DNA of 64,000 nt from Oscillibacter valericigenes Sjm18-20 (GCA_000283575.1 AP012044.1:3968001-4032000); one strand, 5' to 3'; shown: positions 1 through 9,886, counted from the first letter of the stretch. A program made the numbers and translations. Notes: generated from the letters alone by a model not told the origin.

Positions 1-2
1 AG

Positions 3-1265
3 TACATCGGCGCGCTGAACGACGAGATTGAGGCGGAGGTGCTGTCTCTGGCGCTGAACAGTCTGGCTCTGGCGGGACCGGATTTTGTGCTGGAGCTGAG
101 CCATATGGGTTTTGTGGCGGGACTGCTGGACGCGGTGGGGGCGCCGGAGGCCGTCCATTTGAAGCTTCTTGGCTGCATCCGGGATAAAAACGCCCATGAG
201 CTGCAAAAAATCGCCTTCGGCGCGGGATTGTCCTCTCAGGGAGCGGACGCACTGTGCTCCCTGATTACATTGACCGGCCCGTGGGAAACCGTTCTTGAAA
301 AGGCGGAGCCGTTGGCTCTGAATGCGTCCATGGGAGCGGCGCTCAAGGAGCTGAAAACGGTTTGCCGGATGCTGGAGGAGCGGGGCGAGACAAAGAAGCT
401 GAAGCTGGACTTGTCTCTTGTCAACGACATCAGCTATTATAACGGCGTGGTGTTTCAGGGATATCTCGCGGGAATCCCCCGGGCCATCCTTCGTGGCGGG
501 CGGTATGATCCGCTGGCCGATCAGTTCACGTCCGGCGCACGGGCAATCGGTTTCGCGCTGTATCAGGATGAACTCCAAAGACTGGAAACCCCGGAACCGC
601 CGGTGGAGAAGTCCGCCGGGGAAAAGGTGATGCTGAACGTGGCGCTGCCCAAGGGCCGACTGGGGGACAAGGTATATGACTTGCTCTCCGGCGCGGGGTA
701 CGGCTACCCCGGGGGATACGCCGACAGCCGCAAGCTGGTGGTGGAAAACCCGTCGGCGGGTATCCGTTACTTTCTAGTGAAGCCCAGCGACGTGGCGATC
801 TACGTAGAGCACGGCGCGGCGGATATCGGCATCGTGGGCAAGGACGTATTGCAGGAGTCCGGCGCGGATGTGTATGAGCTTTTGGACACGGGCCTTGGCA
901 AGTGCCGGATGTGCGTGGCGGGGCCGGGAAATTTTGCGGACGACCCCGGCCGGACGCTGCGGGTGGCGACAAAGTTTATCAACATCGCCAAGGCGTATTA
1001 TGCCGCCAAGGGCCGGGACATTGACATTATCAAGCTCAACGGTTCCATCGAGCTGGCCCCGATTTTGGGTCTCAGCGATGTGATCGTGGATATTGTGGAG
1101 ACCGGGACGACGCTGAAGGAAAACAATCTGAAGGTCATCAAAGAATTTATGCCCATTTCGGCCCGGTTTATTGCAAACAAGGCCAGCTATCAGTTTAAAA
1201 ACAGGGAAATTACCGCGCTGCTGCGGAAGCTTTCGGAGGTGACGGAGAGTGATTCGGCTCTTTGA
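3..1265 (+). CDS. hisZG: Fused HisZ-HisG ATP phosphoribosyltransferase (5' end cut by window)
   Basis: First enzyme of histidine synthesis: ATP + PRPP to phosphoribosyl-ATP. One uninterrupted frame runs from base 3. The first part is the C-terminal half of HisZ, the class II tRNA-synthetase-like regulatory subunit (LRGGRYD and ARAIGFAL motifs). After a linker of about 15 residues near base 600 comes a complete short-form HisG with the start-like NVALPKGRLG, then ADIGIVGKD, a PRPP-site segment VDIVETGTTL and the C-terminal FIANKASY. Short HisG normally needs a separate HisZ partner, so here subunit and regulator are covalently joined. An internal ATG at 630 with a purine-rich stretch before it could also allow separate HisG translation. 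The stop overlaps hisD. Confidence 0.93.
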   Translation, partial: YIGALNDEIEAEVLSLALNSLALAGPDFVLELSHMGFVAGLLDAVGAPEAVHLKLLGCIRDKNAHELQKIAFGAGLSSQGADALCSLITLTGPWETVLEKAEPLALNASMGAALKELKTVCRMLEERGETKKLKLDLSLVNDISYYNGVVFQGYLAGIPRAILRGGRYDPLADQFTSGARAIGFALYQDELQRLETPEPPVEKSAGEKVMLNVALPKGRLGDKVYDLLSGAGYGYPGGYADSRKLVVENPSAGIRYFLVKPSDVAIYVEHGAADIGIVGKDVLQESGADVYELLDTGLGKCRMCVAGPGNFADDPGRTLRVATKFINIAKAYYAAKGRDIDIIKLNGSIELAPILGLSDVIVDIVETGTTLKENNLKVIKEFMPISARFIANKASYQFKNREITALLRKLSEVTESDSAL

Positions 1266-2547
1266 TTTTGACAAGGTCCCAGCATCGGAAATTTTGACCC
1301 GGGCGATTTTGACGGAAGAAAACGTGGACGCCGCAGTGGACGCCGTTCTGGCCGCCGTGCGGGCGGAGGGCGACGCGGCGCTGCGAAGCTTTGAAAAGCA
1401 ATTCGACGGCGCGGAGCTGGACGGCCTTTTTGTGACGGAGGCCGAGCTGGACGCGGCTGAGGCCCAGGTGGCCCCGGAGTTTCTGGAGACGCTCCGTATG
1501 GCGGCGGAGAACATCCGCGCGTTCCACAGCCGCCAGACCCACGACGATTTCGTCCTCACCGATAAGCCCGGCGTCGTCATGGGGCAGAGATACACGCCCA
1601 TCGAGTCCGTGGGCGTCTGCGTACCGGGAACGCCTGTGGCGTTTCCATCCACGGTTTTGATGGACGTGATCCCGGCGAAGATCGCGGGTGTGCGGGAGAT
1701 TATTATGGCGACGCCCCCCGCGCCGGATGGAACCATTGCGCCGGCGGCTCTGGCGGCGGCAAAGATTGCGGGGGTTACGAGGATCTTAAAGTGCGGCGGC
1801 GCTCAGGCTGTTGCCGCCATGGCCTACGGGACAAAGAGCGTGCCGAAGGTGGATAAGATTGTGGGCCCCGGCGGGGTCTATGTGGCAGCGGCAAAACGGA
1901 AGGTGTTCGGCCTTGTCAGCATCGATATGATCGCCGGTCCCAGCGAAATTCTGGTGCTGGCGGATGGAAAGTCCGACCCGGGATGGGTGGCGGCGGATAT
2001 GCTGAGTCAAGCGGAGCACGACAAGCTGGCCTCCGCCGTGCTGGTGACGGACAGCCGCGCGCTGGCGGAGGCGGTCCGGGACGAGCTGGAGATTCAATTG
2101 GAGACGCTGCCCCGGAGGGAGGTGGCCCGGGCCTCCATCGACAACAACGGGAAGATTATTATTACGGATTCGCTGGAAAAGGCGGTGGAGGCCGCCAACC
2201 GCATTGCCCCGGAGCACTTGGAGCTGTGTGTAGACGAGCCGTTTGCGCTGCTTCCGCTTATCCGCAACGCGGGCAGCGTCTTTCTGGGCCGAAATGCCCC
2301 GGAGGCGCTGGGGGACTATTTCGCGGGGCCAAACCACACCCTGCCCACCTCCGGCACGGCGCGGTTTTCAAGCCCTCTCGGCGTGGACGATTTCGTAAAA
2401 AGGTCCAGCTTCCTCTACTATACGTGCCAGGCGCTGCAATCCGTGTCTCCCCGGGTTCAGGGCTTTGCCCGGCAGGAGGGCCTGGAGGCCCACGCCCGCG
2501 CCATCGCGGCGCGGGACGGACAAAACGGAAAGGAGAGTGGGCAATGA
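1249..2547 (+). CDS. hisD: Histidinol dehydrogenase
   Basis: Zinc- and NAD-dependent oxidation of L-histidinol to L-histidine, last step of the pathway. Its 432 residues match the family length. Visible signatures are GGAQAVAAMAYGT, the zinc/active-site SQAEHD segment, and FAGPNHTLPTSGTARF near residue 360. The start is GTG at 1249, chosen because a GGAGGT ribosome site lies about 9 bases upstream. It overlaps the end of hisZG by 17 bases, suggesting translational coupling. Confidence 0.97.
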   Translation: MIRLFDFDKVPASEILTRAILTEENVDAAVDAVLAAVRAEGDAALRSFEKQFDGAELDGLFVTEAELDAAEAQVAPEFLETLRMAAENIRAFHSRQTHDDFVLTDKPGVVMGQRYTPIESVGVCVPGTPVAFPSTVLMDVIPAKIAGVREIIMATPPAPDGTIAPAALAAAKIAGVTRILKCGGAQAVAAMAYGTKSVPKVDKIVGPGGVYVAAAKRKVFGLVSIDMIAGPSEILVLADGKSDPGWVAADMLSQAEHDKLASAVLVTDSRALAEAVRDELEIQLETLPRREVARASIDNNGKIIITDSLEKAVEAANRIAPEHLELCVDEPFALLPLIRNAGSVFLGRNAPEALGDYFAGPNHTLPTSGTARFSSPLGVDDFVKRSSFLYYTCQALQSVSPRVQGFARQEGLEAHARAIAARDGQNGKESGQ

Positions 2548-3608
2548 GCCGTTTTATTTCCTGCGAGGCGGGTCGGCTGGAACCCTATACCCCCGGCGAG
2601 CAGCCGGTGGATATGCAGTATGTCAAGCTGAATACCAACGAAAGCCCGTTTCCACCCTCGCCCAAGGTGGTGAAGGCCGTTTCACAGGCGGAGCTTTTGA
2701 AACTGAACCTCTATTCGGACCCCACCTGCGGCCAATTGACCCGCGCCATCGCCAGACGGTATGAACTTAAACCGGAGCAGGTGTTGGCGGGCAACGGGTC
2801 CGATGAGCTGCTCTCCTTTGCGTTCCGGGCGTTTTGCGGCAAGGGAAAGAGCGTGGCATTCCCGGACGTGTCCTATGGATTTTACAAGGTCTGGGCCGCG
2901 TTTTACGGGATTGAGGCCAACGTTGTCCCTCTGAAAGCAGACTTCACCATCGATGTGGACGATTACATGGACGATCATGGAACCATCGTCCTTGCCAACC
3001 CCAACGCCCTCACTGGCGTGGAGCTGCCCACCGCGCAGATTCAGCGCCTGCTGGAGGCGGACCGGGACCGGGTGGTGATCGTGGACGAGGCGTATGTGGA
3101 TTTCGGTGGGGAGAGCTGTGTTCCCCTTCTGTGCCGGTATGACAATTTGCTGGTGGTCCAGACCTTCTCAAAAAGCCGGAATCTGGCCGGAGGACGGCTG
3201 GGCTTTGCACTGGGGGATTCGGACCTGATTGCGGACCTGAACCGGGTAAAATACAGCTTCAACCCCTATAATGTAAACCGGCTGTCCATTGTGGCGGGAG
3301 CCGCGGCCATGGAGGACGAGGCGTATTTCCAGAAGTGTACCGCCGCCATCCAAAAGACCCGGACCTGGACGACGAAGACGCTGGAGGAACTGGGCTTTAC
3401 CGTTCTACCCTCCCGGGCGAACTTCGTCTTTGCCGCGTCGAAGAGCTTTCCCAACGGGGAACTGTATCGGAAGCTGAAGGAAAACGGCATTCTGGTGCGC
3501 TGGTTCGATGAGGACCGCATCCGGGATTTCTACCGCATTACCATTGGGTCTTCGGAGCAGATGGAGCAGATGGTGGAGGAGATCAAAAAACTGCTGGGGG
3601 AGATGTGA
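2544..3608 (+). CDS. hisC: Histidinol-phosphate aminotransferase
   Basis: PLP-dependent transamination between imidazole-acetol phosphate and glutamate. 354 residues. It shows the N-terminal KLNTNESPFPPSP, ANPNALTG, VVDEAYVDF, and the PLP-lysine region TFSKSRNLAGGRLGFA. The ATG overlaps the hisD stop in an ATGA junction, with AAGGAGAG just upstream. The usual glycine of the NPN..TG loop is present; nothing is abnormal. Confidence 0.96.
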   Translation: MSRFISCEAGRLEPYTPGEQPVDMQYVKLNTNESPFPPSPKVVKAVSQAELLKLNLYSDPTCGQLTRAIARRYELKPEQVLAGNGSDELLSFAFRAFCGKGKSVAFPDVSYGFYKVWAAFYGIEANVVPLKADFTIDVDDYMDDHGTIVLANPNALTGVELPTAQIQRLLEADRDRVVIVDEAYVDFGGESCVPLLCRYDNLLVVQTFSKSRNLAGGRLGFALGDSDLIADLNRVKYSFNPYNVNRLSIVAGAAAMEDEAYFQKCTAAIQKTRTWTTKTLEELGFTVLPSRANFVFAASKSFPNGELYRKLKENGILVRWFDEDRIRDFYRITIGSSEQMEQMVEEIKKLLGEM

Positions 3609-3611
3609 GCC

Positions 3612-4199
3612 ATGCGCCGAGCGGAGATTATACGAAACACCAACGAGACGAAAATTGAGCTGAGCCTGGACCTGGACGGGATCGGCAAGTCAAAAATTGA
3701 CACCGGCTGCGGCTTTTTGAACCACATGCTAACGCTTTTTGCCTCCCATGGGCGGTTTGACCTGAATATCGCCTGCCGGGGCGACACGGACGTGGACGAT
3801 CATCACACCGTGGAAGATATCGGCATCGCTCTGGGCCAGGCATTTACAAAAGCGCTGGGGGACAAGCGGGGCATCGCCCGGTATGGGCAGTTCCTGCTCC
3901 CCATGGACGAGACGCTGGTGCTCTGCGCCGTGGACCTCTCAGGCCGGGATTTTCTGGGCTGGGGGCTGGACCTACCCGCCCAAAAGGTGGGGACTTTCGA
4001 TGCGGAGCTGGGCAAGGAATTCTGGCTGGGCTTTGTGCGTCAGTGCCCCTGTGCGCTCCACTTCCGCCAGCTCTGCGGTGAAAATACCCACCACATTCTG
4101 GAGGCCGCGTTCAAGGGCGCGGGTCGGGCGCTCCACATGGCGGCGGGTATGGACCCGGAGCGTGCCGGAGAAATTCCAAGCACGAAAGGGACGCTGTGA
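3612..4199 (+). CDS. hisB: Imidazoleglycerol-phosphate dehydratase
   Basis: Manganese-dependent dehydration of IGP to imidazole-acetol phosphate. 195 residues, the monofunctional size with no phosphatase domain, consistent with a separate PHP phosphatase at the operon end. Metal-binding histidine clusters DDHHTVEDIGI (about residue 60) and ENTHHILEAAFK (about 158) are intact. It lies 3 bases after hisC. Confidence 0.97.
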   Translation: MRRAEIIRNTNETKIELSLDLDGIGKSKIDTGCGFLNHMLTLFASHGRFDLNIACRGDTDVDDHHTVEDIGIALGQAFTKALGDKRGIARYGQFLLPMDETLVLCAVDLSGRDFLGWGLDLPAQKVGTFDAELGKEFWLGFVRQCPCALHFRQLCGENTHHILEAAFKGAGRALHMAAGMDPERAGEIPSTKGTL

Positions 4200-4200
4200 T

Positions 4201-4812
4201 ATGATTGCAATTGTAGATTACGGGGTGGGGAACCTGTTTTCCCTGACCTCCAGCCTGAAAGTTCTGGGCCTTGCGCCGGAGGTGACGGCGGACCCGGACC
4301 GCCTCCGGGCGGCGGGGCGCATCATCCTCCCTGGTGTGGGCGCGTTCGGGGACGCGAAGGCGAAGCTGGACGCCACGGGGCTGGTGCCCGTTTTGCGGGA
4401 GGAGAGCCGAAAAAAGCCGATGCTTGGCATCTGTCTTGGGATGCAGCTGCTGTTCGATAAGGGCTTTGAATACGGCGAGCACGACGGTCTGGGCTTTATC
4501 CCCGGCGTGGTGGACAGCTTGAAACCGGATTTGAACGACTCGTCGCTGAAGGTACCCCACATGGGCTGGAACAGCCTTAGCATCCGGCGGGACGATCCCC
4601 TGTTTAAGTATTTCCGGGATGGGGAGTACGTCTATTATGTCCACAGTTTTTACGCGAAAAGCTGTGCCGGGAGCACCCTTGCCGTCTCCGACTACGGCGG
4701 CGTGGCCGTCCCCGGTGCAGTGCGCCGGGGCAGCGTCTGGGGCACCCAGTTTCACCCGGAGAAATCCGGGGACGCGGGGCTTCGGCTGCTGAAAGCGTTT
4801 GGGGAGCTTTAA
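4201..4812 (+). CDS. hisH: Imidazole glycerol phosphate synthase, glutaminase subunit
   Basis: Class I glutamine amidotransferase that feeds ammonia to HisF. 203 residues. The nucleophile cysteine is in LGICLGMQLLF, and the His/Glu of the triad are in FHPEKSG. It starts one base after the hisB stop. Its partner hisF is over 1.7 kb downstream rather than adjacent. Confidence 0.96.
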   Translation: MIAIVDYGVGNLFSLTSSLKVLGLAPEVTADPDRLRAAGRIILPGVGAFGDAKAKLDATGLVPVLREESRKKPMLGICLGMQLLFDKGFEYGEHDGLGFIPGVVDSLKPDLNDSSLKVPHMGWNSLSIRRDDPLFKYFRDGEYVYYVHSFYAKSCAGSTLAVSDYGGVAVPGAVRRGSVWGTQFHPEKSGDAGLRLLKAFGEL

Positions 4813-4934
4813 GACGCAGTCCGTAGATTGTTCTGCGCTGTCTTTGAATACCGCTTGCCGCAGAATGTTCTGCGACAGGCAGCCCGTGTGAGAGCTATTT
4901 TGATTTATGCGCCAAAGGGCGCGGGGAGGTTTTT

Positions 4935-5693
4935 ATGCAGATTTTTCCCGCCATTGACCTGCGGGACGGCAGAGCCGTCAGGCTGCTGCGGGGGGATTAC
5001 GATCAGATGACCGTTTATTCCGCCCAGCCCTGCGGCGTGGCCCGCCGCTTCATCCGGGCCGGGGCCCGGCACCTGCACGTCGTCGATCTGGACGGCGCGA
5101 AGGACGGCCAGCCCAGCATGGCCAACTGGGTGGAGATTGAGGCGCTGGTGCAGCAGGGCCATGCGTTTATCGAGGTGGGCGGCGGAATCCGCACGGAGGA
5201 ACGTATCCGGCAGTATCTGGATTTGGGTGTGAACCGCTGTATTTTGGGTACTGCCGCCGTGGAGGATTTTTCCTTTACAGAGCGCATGGCCCAGCGGTAT
5301 AGGGAGAAGCTGGCCGTGGGTGTGGATGCGCGGGACGGCAAGGTGGCGACCCATGGCTGGCTGAAAACCAGCGATATGGACAGCTTTGACTTCTGTCGGC
5401 GTCTGCGGGACGCGGGGGTGCAGACCGTCATCTATACAGATATCTCCAAAGATGGAGCCCTCTCCGGGACAAATCTGGATGCTTACCGCCGTCTGGCGGA
5501 ACTGGAGGGATTGGATATCGTGGCCTCCGGCGGCATCAGCGACCTTCTGGAGATCCGGGCGCTGAATGAGCTGGGGACAGCCGGGGCGATCTTGGGTAAG
5601 GCTGTCTATGACGGGAAATTGGATCTGGGCATGTGTCTGGACGCGGCGGGAGACCGCCGGGACGAGTCCGACGATGAACCGCCCCTGTTTTAG
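4935..5693 (+). CDS. hisA: ProFAR isomerase
   Basis: Beta/alpha-barrel Amadori isomerase converting ProFAR to PRFAR. 252 residues. General acid/base aspartates sit in AIDLRDG (residue 8) and VGVDARDG. Phosphate-binding loops VGGGIRT and ASGGISD are present. A GGGGAGG ribosome site lies 7 bases before the ATG. A 122-base gap without a clear terminator separates it from hisH. The C-terminus is about 10 residues longer than usual and acidic. Confidence 0.95.
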   Translation: MQIFPAIDLRDGRAVRLLRGDYDQMTVYSAQPCGVARRFIRAGARHLHVVDLDGAKDGQPSMANWVEIEALVQQGHAFIEVGGGIRTEERIRQYLDLGVNRCILGTAAVEDFSFTERMAQRYREKLAVGVDARDGKVATHGWLKTSDMDSFDFCRRLRDAGVQTVIYTDISKDGALSGTNLDAYRRLAELEGLDIVASGGISDLLEIRALNELGTAGAILGKAVYDGKLDLGMCLDAAGDRRDESDDEPPLF

Positions 5694-5728
5694 AAAATCC
5701 CGGGCTGTGCCTTATAGAATCAAATCTT

Positions 5729-6352
5729 TTATCGGATTTCAATCACTCCGGCGAAAAAAGAAAACTCATGGAAGGCAAGGTCGCATATGGGGGTCAATCG
5801 CTCCTGTAGTTCGGAAAACACGAAATAAGCCTCACTGTCATCCCAGTTATCTCCCCAGGTATCTTTGCACAGGAGAAGGCCCCCTCTTGTGCGGAAACAT
5901 ACATCGCCGATCAGAATAACCCCCGTTGCCTCAAGTAAATTGAGCAATGAGGAAATAAAGCCGGCCTTTACATCGTCCGTAAGATGGTGGAGAGCGTATG
6001 TACTGACTATAAAGTCAAAAGACTGGTTGTTCAGTGCAGGGGGAAGCCCACGTGAAAAATCCCATTGCAGCAGATTTGCCTTCGGCATTTTTAAGGAAGC
6101 TATTTTAAGCATCTCGGACGAAAAATCAATTCCGGTAATATAGTTGCCTGCATCATAGAGCTTGGAAGTTAACAGTGCGGTTCCAAAGCCGATGTCAAAA
6201 ATCTTTACGGGAGAGTAATTCATAATGGTTCCATATATGGCGTTCATCAGATTCGTATATTCAGCGAAAGGGTATTGATTGTTTGCATCGGCTTCCCTTA
6301 CGGAAAAGTCATAACTTCCAAACCAAACATCAAATCCGTGATTGTTTAACAT
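5729..6352 (-). CDS. Class I SAM-dependent methyltransferase
   Basis: 207 residues with a Rossmann methyltransferase core: motif I IFDIGFGTALLT, acidic loop GIDFSSEML, and FDFIVSTYALHHLTD, as in small-molecule methyltransferases of the UbiE/COQ5 type. The substrate cannot be told. It lies in the opposite direction between hisA and hisF and is more AT-rich than the his genes, which suggests late insertion into the operon. The ATG follows GGGAGGG. How hisF is transcribed across it is unclear. Confidence 0.88.
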   Translation of the reverse strand: MLNNHGFDVWFGSYDFSVREADANNQYPFAEYTNLMNAIYGTIMNYSPVKIFDIGFGTALLTSKLYDAGNYITGIDFSSEMLKIASLKMPKANLLQWDFSRGLPPALNNQSFDFIVSTYALHHLTDDVKAGFISSLLNLLEATGVILIGDVCFRTRGGLLLCKDTWGDNWDDSEAYFVFSELQERLTPICDLAFHEFSFFAGVIEIR

Positions 6353-6521
6353 GGAGAACCCTCCCCATTCGTATTTTTTTCTTTAACAGCACATTTTGCA
6401 GGCGACTGCATCAACAGCGGTCAGATCCCGCTTCCCTGACTTCCGCTTCCTGTATATGCATTAAGGATAACAAGTTTTATACGGTACAGGACCGTAAATA
6501 ATTATATGAGGAGAGAGGCCC

Positions 6522-7277
6522 ATGCTGGCGAAGAGGATTATCCCGTGTCTTGACGTGAAGAACGGGCGGGTGGTCAAGGGCGTGAATTTTGAGGGCCTGA
6601 AGGACATGGCGGACCCGGTGGATATGGCCCGGTTTTACAACGACTCCGGCGCAGACGAGCTGGTATTTTACGACATCACCGCCTCGTTCGAGGGTCGGGA
6701 GCTGTTCACGGACGTGCTGCGCCGGGTGGCCTCTGAAATTTTTATCCCCCTTACGGTGGGGGGCGGCATCCGGAGTCTGGACGATTTCGACCGGGTGCTG
6801 AAGTGCGGCGCGGATAAGGTCAGCGTCAACTCCGGGGCCATTGCCGCCCCCGGTATCATCGCCCAGGCGGCGAAAAAGTACGGCGACCAGTGCGTGGTGC
6901 TCTCCATGGATGTAAAACGGGTGGACGGACAGTTCCGCCTGTTTGCCAAGGGCGGCCGGGAGGATACCGGCATTGACGCCATGGACTGGGCCGTGCGGGG
7001 CGTGCAAAGCGGCGCGGGGGAAATTGTTCTGAACTCCATCGACACCGACGGGGTGAAACAAGGCTTTGACCTTGAAATGCTGGACGCGCTGACCGGCAAA
7101 GTGGATGTACCCGTCATTGCCAGCGGCGGCGCGGGGAAAATGGAGGACTTTGGAGAGCTTTTTACCCACCCCGGAGTCGACGCCGGACTGGCCGCCTCCA
7201 TTTTCCATACAAAGCAGGTGGATATCCGGGAGCTGAAGCGCTGGCTGCGAGGGCGGGGCGTGGAGATGAGAATTTAA
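6522..7277 (+). CDS. hisF: Imidazole glycerol phosphate synthase, cyclase subunit
   Basis: Beta/alpha-barrel that uses HisH-derived ammonia to make IGP and AICAR from PRFAR. 251 residues. Catalytic aspartates are in IPCLDVKNGRVVKG (residue 11) and NSIDTDG (about 175 in the chain). Phosphate loops VGGGIRS and ASGGAGK are present. The ribosome site is GGAGAGAGG. It is preceded by the reverse methyltransferase and about 170 bases of non-coding DNA, so it may have its own promoter. Confidence 0.97.
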   Translation: MLAKRIIPCLDVKNGRVVKGVNFEGLKDMADPVDMARFYNDSGADELVFYDITASFEGRELFTDVLRRVASEIFIPLTVGGGIRSLDDFDRVLKCGADKVSVNSGAIAAPGIIAQAAKKYGDQCVVLSMDVKRVDGQFRLFAKGGREDTGIDAMDWAVRGVQSGAGEIVLNSIDTDGVKQGFDLEMLDALTGKVDVPVIASGGAGKMEDFGELFTHPGVDAGLAASIFHTKQVDIRELKRWLRGRGVEMRI

Positions 7278-7343
7278 GGCGGTGCCGTACAATTCGCGGA
7301 TTATCTAATAAGCAGGTAGAATCAAGAGGGGAGATTGAGACGG

Positions 7344-7979
7344 ATGGAACTAAAATTTGATGAAAAGGGACTCATTCCCGCCATTGTGCAGGATCACTAT
7401 ACAAAAGAGGTCCTGACGCTGGCGTATATGAACCGGGAGAGCCTGGCCATCACCATCGACGAGCGGCGGACCTGTTTTTTCAGCCGCAGCCGTCAGGAGC
7501 TTTGGCGCAAGGGGGAGACCTCCGGCAATTTTCAGAATGTGGTCTCCATCACCGCGGACTGCGACTGCGACGCGCTGGTGGTGGAGGTGGTGAAGGACGG
7601 CCCGGCCTGCCACACCGGGGCGGAGAGCTGCTTTTTTAACCGGCTGTATCTCTCCGAGGAGTTGAAGCAATTCAGCTACGAGGGCCTGTATGAGCTCATC
7701 AAGGGCCGGAAGACGGAGCCGAAGGAGGATAGCTATACCACCTACCTCTTCAACAAGGGCATGGACAAGATTTTGAAAAAGGTGGGCGAGGAATCCACCG
7801 AGGTCATTCTTGCCGCCGCCAAGGGCGACAAGGAGGAGACAGTTTTTGAAATAGCGGATGTGTGCTATCACATACTGGTGCTGATGGTGCAGATGGGGAT
7901 TTCCGTAAAGGACGTCACGGCAGAGCTTGAGAAGCGCCATGTGGTGGACCACAAGGTGAAACAGGAGCGCATGCAATGA
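7344..7979 (+). CDS. hisIE: Bifunctional PR-AMP cyclohydrolase / PR-ATP pyrophosphohydrolase
   Basis: Second and third steps of histidine synthesis. 211 residues. The N-terminal HisI half carries the zinc cysteines ([21 protein letters not shown]). The C-terminal HisE half has the MazG-like helix with [11 protein letters not shown] and [12 protein letters not shown] 7344 fits the GGGGAG site and the family start better than the upstream in-frame TTG. Confidence 0.96.
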   Translation: MELKFDEKGLIPAIVQDHYTKEVLTLAYMNRESLAITIDERRTCFFSRSRQELWRKGETSGNFQNVVSITADCDCDALVVEVVKDGPACHTGAESCFFNRLYLSEELKQFSYEGLYELIKGRKTEPKEDSYTTYLFNKGMDKILKKVGEESTEVILAAAKGDKEETVFEIADVCYHILVLMVQMGISVKDVTAELEKRHVVDHKVKQERMQ

Positions 7980-8821
7980 AACTGAATGCCAGGGCTTCCT
8001 CGGTTCACACGCACTCCATCTTGTGCGACGGGAAAAACACTTTGGCTGAGATGGCCGCGGCAGCATACGCCGCCAAAGTCCGGTATTTCGGTGCGTCGGG
8101 CCACTCCCATACACCCGCGCCCGCAGATGTTGGCAACGTGCTGGACGCGGATGTGAGTGCTTACCGGACGGAGATCCTGCGTCTGCGGGAGGAATACGCC
8201 GGGCGGATGGAGGTGCTGCTTGGCATTGAGTGGGACAGCCAGTCCGACGGTGTTCGCTCCGACTTCGACTATTGGATTGGCTCCGTCCATGAGCTGTATT
8301 CCCCGGAGACCATGGAGTATTACTGTGTGGATTGGGAGGCGGAGAGCCTGATTGCCTGCCGGGACAGGGCTTGCGGCGGAGATTTTCTGTCCGTGGCGGA
8401 GTGGTATTACCGGGACGTGGCCGCTCTGGCGCAGCAAAAGCCCACCATCCTGGGACATATTGACCTTATCACAAAGCTCAATCAGGACGGCGCATTTTTT
8501 AGCGAGACCGCGCCCCGGTACCGCACCGCGGCGCTGACGGCGCTCCACGCTGCCGACCCAACCGTCACGCTGCTGGAGATCAACACCGGATCCATTCAGC
8601 GGGGCTATCGTAAAACGCCCTATCCCGCGCCGTTTCTTCTCAAAGAGTGGCGCGCCATGGGTGGGAAGGTAATTTTGACCTCCGATGCCCACAGCGCCGA
8701 CGCCATCTTGTTTGGTTTCGACCTGGCTGCGAAGGCGGCCAGATCCGCCGGATATACTGAGACTGTGATTCTGACTATGGACGGTCCGTCCGTCTGTCCG
8801 CTGGAAGCCGACCCATTGTAA
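7976..8821 (+). CDS. hisK: Histidinol-phosphatase, PHP family
   Basis: PHP-domain phosphoesterase that most likely removes phosphate from L-histidinol phosphate. 281 residues. Metal-binding [10 protein letters not shown] at the N-terminus, SGHSHT near residue 40, LGHIDLI, and the C-terminal SDAHSADAI are all visible. It starts in an ATGA overlap with hisIE and closes the operon before a strong terminator. The HisK/HisJ-type assignment rests on family and operon position. Confidence 0.93.
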   Translation: MKLNARASSVHTHSILCDGKNTLAEMAAAAYAAKVRYFGASGHSHTPAPADVGNVLDADVSAYRTEILRLREEYAGRMEVLLGIEWDSQSDGVRSDFDYWIGSVHELYSPETMEYYCVDWEAESLIACRDRACGGDFLSVAEWYYRDVAALAQQKPTILGHIDLITKLNQDGAFFSETAPRYRTAALTALHAADPTVTLLEINTGSIQRGYRKTPYPAPFLLKEWRAMGGKVILTSDAHSADAILFGFDLAAKAARSAGYTETVILTMDGPSVCPLEADPL

Positions 8822-8824
8822 AGA

Positions 8825-8853
8825 AAAGCGCCGGGAAAATTCCCGGCGCTTTT
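8825..8853 (+). terminator. his operon terminator
   Basis: Perfect inverted repeat (arms AAAGCGCCGGGA / TCCCGGCGCTTT) ending in T residues, 4 bases after the hisK stop. It may also serve the convergent lipoprotein gene. Confidence 0.92.
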
Positions 8854-8954
8854 ACTGTAGCCCTTTACACCGCCGTGCTTTTTCGTCCCAACCGGGATGA
8901 AAATTTGCCGTGCCTCATGCATCCGAGCTGCAATTCATGGTTTAACTCCCGAAT

Positions 8955-9437
8955 TTAGCGGTATGCCGCCCCGGGTGTCACGGCGTTTTCACCGTCCAGC
9001 AAAAAGCCGTCCGAATCGTGGACACGGGCGTTGCGGAGCATCTGGCCATAGGTCGCGCCCCGGATCACGCTGTTGTTGGTTCCGCTTTGGGTGACGGCGG
9101 TGGGCGTTGTCCCGTTGTTATTAATTGCGGGCGTGGGCACGCTGGCTACGCCGTTTTGAAGGCCCAGTATACGGTTATCTGCCGCATTGGAGCTGGTTCC
9201 GGTCGCGCCGTTATCTACGCGGGTTCCGTCAACGTTTTTGGTCAATCCGGTTCCGGTGGCCGTCTTGGAACCGGAGACCGTGGGCGTAGTAGAACTGGTT
9301 CCGTTGCCCGTTACGCCGCTGTCTTTTACGGAAGTGTCAGGAGTGGTGTTGTTTGTGCTGTTACCGTCGTAGTTGCCGCAAGCAGTCAGGCTCAGGGCCA
9401 GCAAGGCGGTCAGCAAGAGCGCAAATGTCCTTTTCAA
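8955..9437 (-). CDS. Ser/Thr/Asn-rich lipoprotein
   Basis: 160 residues. Residues 1-20 are a lipoprotein signal with lipobox LTAC (Cys20). The mature part is low-complexity, rich in Thr, Asn, Gly and Ser, with no enzyme motif. The last 30 residues (SDGFLLDGENAVTPG) are more ordered. The ATG is preceded by AAAGGAGG. Probably a surface-anchored protein; no function recognised. Confidence 0.8.
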   Translation of the reverse strand: MKRTFALLLTALLALSLTACGNYDGNSTNNTTPDTSVKDSGVTGNGTSSTTPTVSGSKTATGTGLTKNVDGTRVDNGATGTSSNAADNRILGLQNGVASVPTPAINNNGTTPTAVTQSGTNNSVIRGATYGQMLRNARVHDSDGFLLDGENAVTPGAAYR

Positions 9438-9886
9438 GTCGTTTCCTCCTTTGTGTGGACTTCGGTTGCATTGCGATACCCTGCATTAGTATGGCACGGC
9501 GGGCAAAAAGCAACCGTGGCAGTTTTTTGCAGAACGATTTATTAAAATGTAAGAATGTTTTTAAAAATTACTTGCATTTCAGCAAAATACACATTTATAA
9601 AAGCAAAAATCAGCCGTAGCACTATTCTCTCCGGCAGAAAAAATTTTATAAGGTTATACATAAGATCGCGGAAAGCGCACCCACGGTGTGTCCCGTGTAC
9701 AGACACTCTCGACGATTGATTTCTCTGTCCTCGCACCGGCCGGGACCGCCGTTTGGAGAAATTTACAAATTTTCAAAACTGAATTGCGCACAAAAGCATT
9801 ATAAAGCACAGACGGAAGATTGTGAAAACAGACGAAAACCAAACAATTATACCGCTATATTTTCAAAATGTTTGTGTAAAACCCTG
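9438..9886. other. Intergenic region, nothing recognised
   Basis: AT-rich DNA between the reverse lipoprotein gene and the HPr promoter. I see no convincing frame, tRNA or riboswitch in it. Confidence 0.6.
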
